DNA of 7,282 nt, taken from Oscillospiraceae bacterium. GTDB taxonomy: Bacteria > Bacillota > Clostridia > Oscillospirales > Ruminococcaceae. The stretch's first letter is position 1. Each line of letters starts with the position of its first letter. Both the position numbers and the translations under genes were made by a program. Under the pieces are notes generated by a model. It did no database searches. It had not been told where the DNA came from and saw only the letters and a list, made by a program, of their open reading frames with translations. Positions 5,526 to 7,282 of this stretch are shown here, piece after piece. The DNA is taken from the NCBI GenBank assembly GCA_016296165.1, contig JAEDJV010000124.1, positions 1 to 7,282 of the forward strand, read 5' to 3'.

Positions 5526-6113
5526 ATGGATATAATTTTAGCGTCAGCTTCTCCAAGAAGGAAGGAGCTTTTAGGATTTATTACAGAAAAATTCGAATGT
5601 ATTCCTGCAGATATAGATGAAACACTGCCGGAAAATATTAGTGCTGACGACAGCGCGGAATATCTTGCACGTCTGAAAGCTGAACACATTGCGGCCTCAC
5701 ATCCGAACAGCATTGTTATTGGATGTGATACAGTTGTTGTGTATAATAGTGAAGTTTTCGGAAAGCCTGTATCAGAAGAAGATGTAGAATTGATGTTAAA
5801 CAAACTCTCGGGGAATGTACACAAGGTTATAACCGGAGTGAGTATATGCTGCAATGAAAGAAAACTTAGTTTTTCCGAAATAACCGAAGTAGAGTTTTTT
5901 GAGCTGACAGAAAAGGAAATAACAGACTATATTGCTGGTAGTGAAGGGGATAAAAGAGAGTGGGAAGACAAAGCCGGAGGGTATGCAATACAGGGGGTAT
6001 TCTCCAAAGTTGTAAAGAGAATTCATGGAGATTATTACAGCGTCATGGGATTACCGGTGGCTCGGTTGTATCAGGAGTTAAAAAAGGTGGATGGTGATAT
6101 AAAGTTTGTTTAG
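5526..6113 (+). CDS. maf: Maf-like nucleotide pyrophosphatase (dTTP/UTP type)
   Basis: Cytoplasmic house-cleaning enzyme that hydrolyses non-canonical or excess nucleoside triphosphates to monophosphate and pyrophosphate; Maf overproduction is known to affect septum formation in Bacillus. The 195-aa protein carries the full set of Maf motifs: ILASASPRRKELL (4-16), IGCDTVV with D68 (65-71), FGKPVSEED (78-86), GNVHKVITGV (96-105), DKAGGYAIQG (148-157) and GDYYSVMGLPV (168-178). The Q in GYAIQG fits the YhdE-like dTTP/UTP subgroup rather than the YceF-like subgroup. AGGAGG at 5516-5521 lies 4 nt from the ATG. It sits 32 nt after azlD, so is probably co-transcribed. No intrinsic terminator with a U-tract is seen downstream on this strand. 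Confidence 0.93.
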   Translation: MDIILASASPRRKELLGFITEKFECIPADIDETLPENISADDSAEYLARLKAEHIAASHPNSIVIGCDTVVVYNSEVFGKPVSEEDVELMLNKLSGNVHKVITGVSICCNERKLSFSEITEVEFFELTEKEITDYIAGSEGDKREWEDKAGGYAIQGVFSKVVKRIHGDYYSVMGLPVARLYQELKKVDGDIKFV

Positions 6114-6216
6114 CGAAGGTGCAGGGTGAGGGGGAGATGATATGGTTTCTCTCTCGAAATGACTTAAACTGACAATATCCGCATATACAAAAATAAAAAA
6201 CACCAGAATCATATTC

Positions 6217-6263
6217 AAAAAAATCATCCCACTGTACAGCAATAAAGCTGAGATAGTGGGATG
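6217..6263 (-). terminator. Rho-independent terminator of the rpn gene
   Basis: On the minus strand, CATCCCACT (6263-6255) pairs with AGTGGGATG (6233-6225). Inside it a second stem, CAGC/GCTG (6250-6247 with 6240-6237), closes a 6-nt loop. The stem is followed by AT7 (6224-6217), a good U-tract. It begins about 35 nt after the rpn stop codon. On the plus strand the same hairpin is followed by TGTGTTATC, without a U-tract, so it should act only for the minus-strand gene. Confidence 0.88.
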
Positions 6264-6298
6264 TGTGTTATCAGGTTAAGTAAATTTTAAACGTCACC

Positions 6299-6586
6299 TT
6301 ATTCGATGCCGAATTCTGCGTACAGTTTCTGTCTGTATTCGACGTCAGATGCGGCTTTTTCTATTTCATCATTTCTTCCTGAGTTAATTAGGAAACTGAT
6401 TAAAGTACCAAGCTTATTTTCGCCTTCAGCTCTACCCTCTGATCTTCCTTCTGCTTTTCCTTCTGCTTTTCCTTCAGCTCTTCCTTTTGTTTCGCCTTCA
6501 GCAAATCCGTTATTGTAACCTTCCCAGACAAGGTTCTTTTCATGAATTTCAGTAATGCGTTCCTGATTAAAAAGAGTGTCCATCAT
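6299..6586 (-). CDS. Possible nested in-frame small protein from an internal start (RpnS-like)
   Basis: Inside the rpn gene, GAGGTG (6598-6593) lies 6 nt before two successive in-frame ATGs at 6586 and 6583. Initiation there would give a protein of 95 or 94 aa covering residues 233-327, that is the AEG(K/R) repeat and helical tail without the nuclease domain. In other bacteria, rpn loci are reported to make a separate C-terminal small protein (RpnS) that neutralises the full-length toxin. The ribosome site is visible in the sequence; its use is inference. Confidence 0.38.
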   Translation of the reverse strand: MMDTLFNQERITEIHEKNLVWEGYNNGFAEGETKGRAEGKAEGKAEGRSEGRAEGENKLGTLISFLINSGRNDEIEKAASDVEYRQKLYAEFGIE

Positions 6587-7282
6587 AGTATACACCTCAT
6601 TTTCATGCTCTTTAATAAAGTCTGCAAGGATGTTGTTTGAAAGACAGTATTCGGTAAGTTCCTTTACGGCAAGATTAAGGTCATCTTTGTGTTTTCTGCG
6701 CATTTCGGTGGCAATTTTGCAGAATCTGATGTACTGACTGACAAAATCGCCTTCTCTGGAAGATGACCTGATGATTTTTACACTAAGGGTAACTTTTTTT
6801 GTGCCGTCTGAAGAGGGAAGGTACAGATCAGCGAAGTCAATCGTATCCGGTACATCATCATTACCTGTGTAGATAACATAAAATTCCGGTGTCGGTAGGT
6901 TGTAAACAGGATCTGATTTAATAACCTTGTCTTTGACAGTCTTTTTTGTTCTGTATCCGAGTACACGGGAAGCAGAGTAAAGGTCAATTTCCATATCATC
7001 GATGTACTCTTTAAGAGAAACGGCATAGTAAAGGAAGAGACGAACAGCGGGTTTCACCGAAAATGTACTCTGTGCTTCAGCAAAAATCATCATTTTCAGA
7101 CCAATGAGAAAACTCAGGTCGTTGAACATACCTGAAACGAGGATATTGTCAGTTGTGATGATTTTGATATCCTTTTCAGTAGTTTCGGTATCTTCCGGAT
7201 GAAGTGACCTGTACAGGTCCAGAGTGTATTTTGATTCACCGAATAAAGTCGTAAAAACGCTGTCCTTGACAGTATGTTTCAT
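6299..7282 (-). CDS. Rpn family PD-(D/E)XK nuclease-like protein
   Basis: A 327-aa protein of the Rpn / transposase_31-like family. E. coli members are DNA endonucleases that promote recombination, and recent work describes them as nuclease toxins. Residues 7-28 (DSVFTTLFGESKYTLDLYRS) fit the family N-terminus. The nuclease core includes GMFNDLSFLIG (51-61, D55) and FAEAQST (67-73, E69, Q71), the family's variant of the D...ExK site. The PTPEFYVIYTGN segment (130-141) is also typical. The C-terminus has a run of A-E-G-K/R tetrapeptides (about 261-288) followed by a helical tail. The ATG is the last codon of the window, so an upstream start and the promoter cannot be judged. It is convergent with maf. 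Catalytic activity is inferred; glutamine at 71 replaces the textbook lysine, as in many relatives. Confidence 0.8.
   Translation of the reverse strand: MKHTVKDSVFTTLFGESKYTLDLYRSLHPEDTETTEKDIKIITTDNILVSGMFNDLSFLIGLKMMIFAEAQSTFSVKPAVRLFLYYAVSLKEYIDDMEIDLYSASRVLGYRTKKTVKDKVIKSDPVYNLPTPEFYVIYTGNDDVPDTIDFADLYLPSSDGTKKVTLSVKIIRSSSREGDFVSQYIRFCKIATEMRRKHKDDLNLAVKELTEYCLSNNILADFIKEHENEVYTMMDTLFNQERITEIHEKNLVWEGYNNGFAEGETKGRAEGKAEGKAEGRSEGRAEGENKLGTLISFLINSGRNDEIEKAASDVEYRQKLYAEFGIE
6423..6494 (-). repeat. Six tandem 12-bp units within rpn encoding AEG(K/R) repeats
   Basis: Twelve-base units run in register from 6423 to 6494. The units at 6447-6458 and 6459-6470 are identical (CCTTCTGCTTTT on the plus strand), and the unit at 6471-6482 differs at three positions. 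The array encodes the A-E-G-K/R/E tetrapeptides before the C-terminal tail. Unit length is a multiple of three, so gain or loss would change only linker length. Confidence 0.8.

Noticed and set aside
5504..5854. Minus-strand frame of 116 codons opposite maf
   Set aside because: It is a shadow of maf, whose motifs are unambiguous.
6225..6263. The maf/rpn hairpin as a bidirectional terminator
   Set aside because: Only the minus-strand reading has a U-tract; the plus-strand reading continues TGTGTTATC.
6587..6592. TATACT inside rpn as the -10 box of an internal promoter
   Set aside because: No acceptable -35 is found 16-18 bp upstream, and initiation would fall after the internal ATGs. The nearby GAGGTG is better explained as a ribosome site.

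Overview
The window looks like chromosomal DNA of a low-to-mid GC Gram-positive anaerobe, most likely a Clostridia / Oscillospiraceae (Ruminococcus-like) bacterium. This rests on strong AGGAGG-type ribosome binding sites, consensus sigma-A promoters, a long-form HPF gene, an AzlCD pair, and an Rpn-family gene with a repetitive AEG(K/R) tail. The species assignment is inference; no rRNA or other marker is present. There are no tRNA/rRNA genes, CRISPR arrays or insertion sequences.

Layout. (1) Positions 1-453, minus strand: the first 151 codons of hpf (long-form ribosome hibernation factor), with its own promoter and a leader hairpin. (2) Positions 624-4450, plus strand: an NAD-metabolism cluster. 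It holds an NrtR-type Nudix/winged-helix regulator, then a near-perfect promoter and overlapping inverted repeats, then a tight operon of nicotinamidase (pncA), a short divergent PRPP-synthetase-like protein, and a NAMPT/NadV-like phosphoribosyltransferase. (3) Positions 4490-6113, plus strand: azlC, azlD and a Maf nucleotide pyrophosphatase. They follow with short gaps and no visible terminator, so they may be read through from the NAD operon. (4) Positions 6299-7282, minus strand and convergent: an Rpn (PD-(D/E)XK) family gene with a clear terminator and a possible in-frame nested small gene at its 3' end.

How the genes may work together. NrtR proteins are known to sense ADP-ribose and repress NAD salvage genes, and the inverted repeats just downstream of the pncA -10 box are the obvious candidate operator. 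PncA deamidates nicotinamide, while NadV-like enzymes join nicotinamide to an activated ribose. The Prs-like protein lies 3 nt upstream of nadV and has a changed ribose-5-phosphate loop (CSRGGT in place of the usual DTGGT type). This recalls the phage NARP1 pair (Adps + Namat), which rebuilds NAD+ from ADP-ribose and nicotinamide. A chromosomal NARP1-like route under an ADP-ribose-sensing regulator is the most interesting hypothesis here. The sequence alone cannot separate it from a plain PRPP/NMN route.
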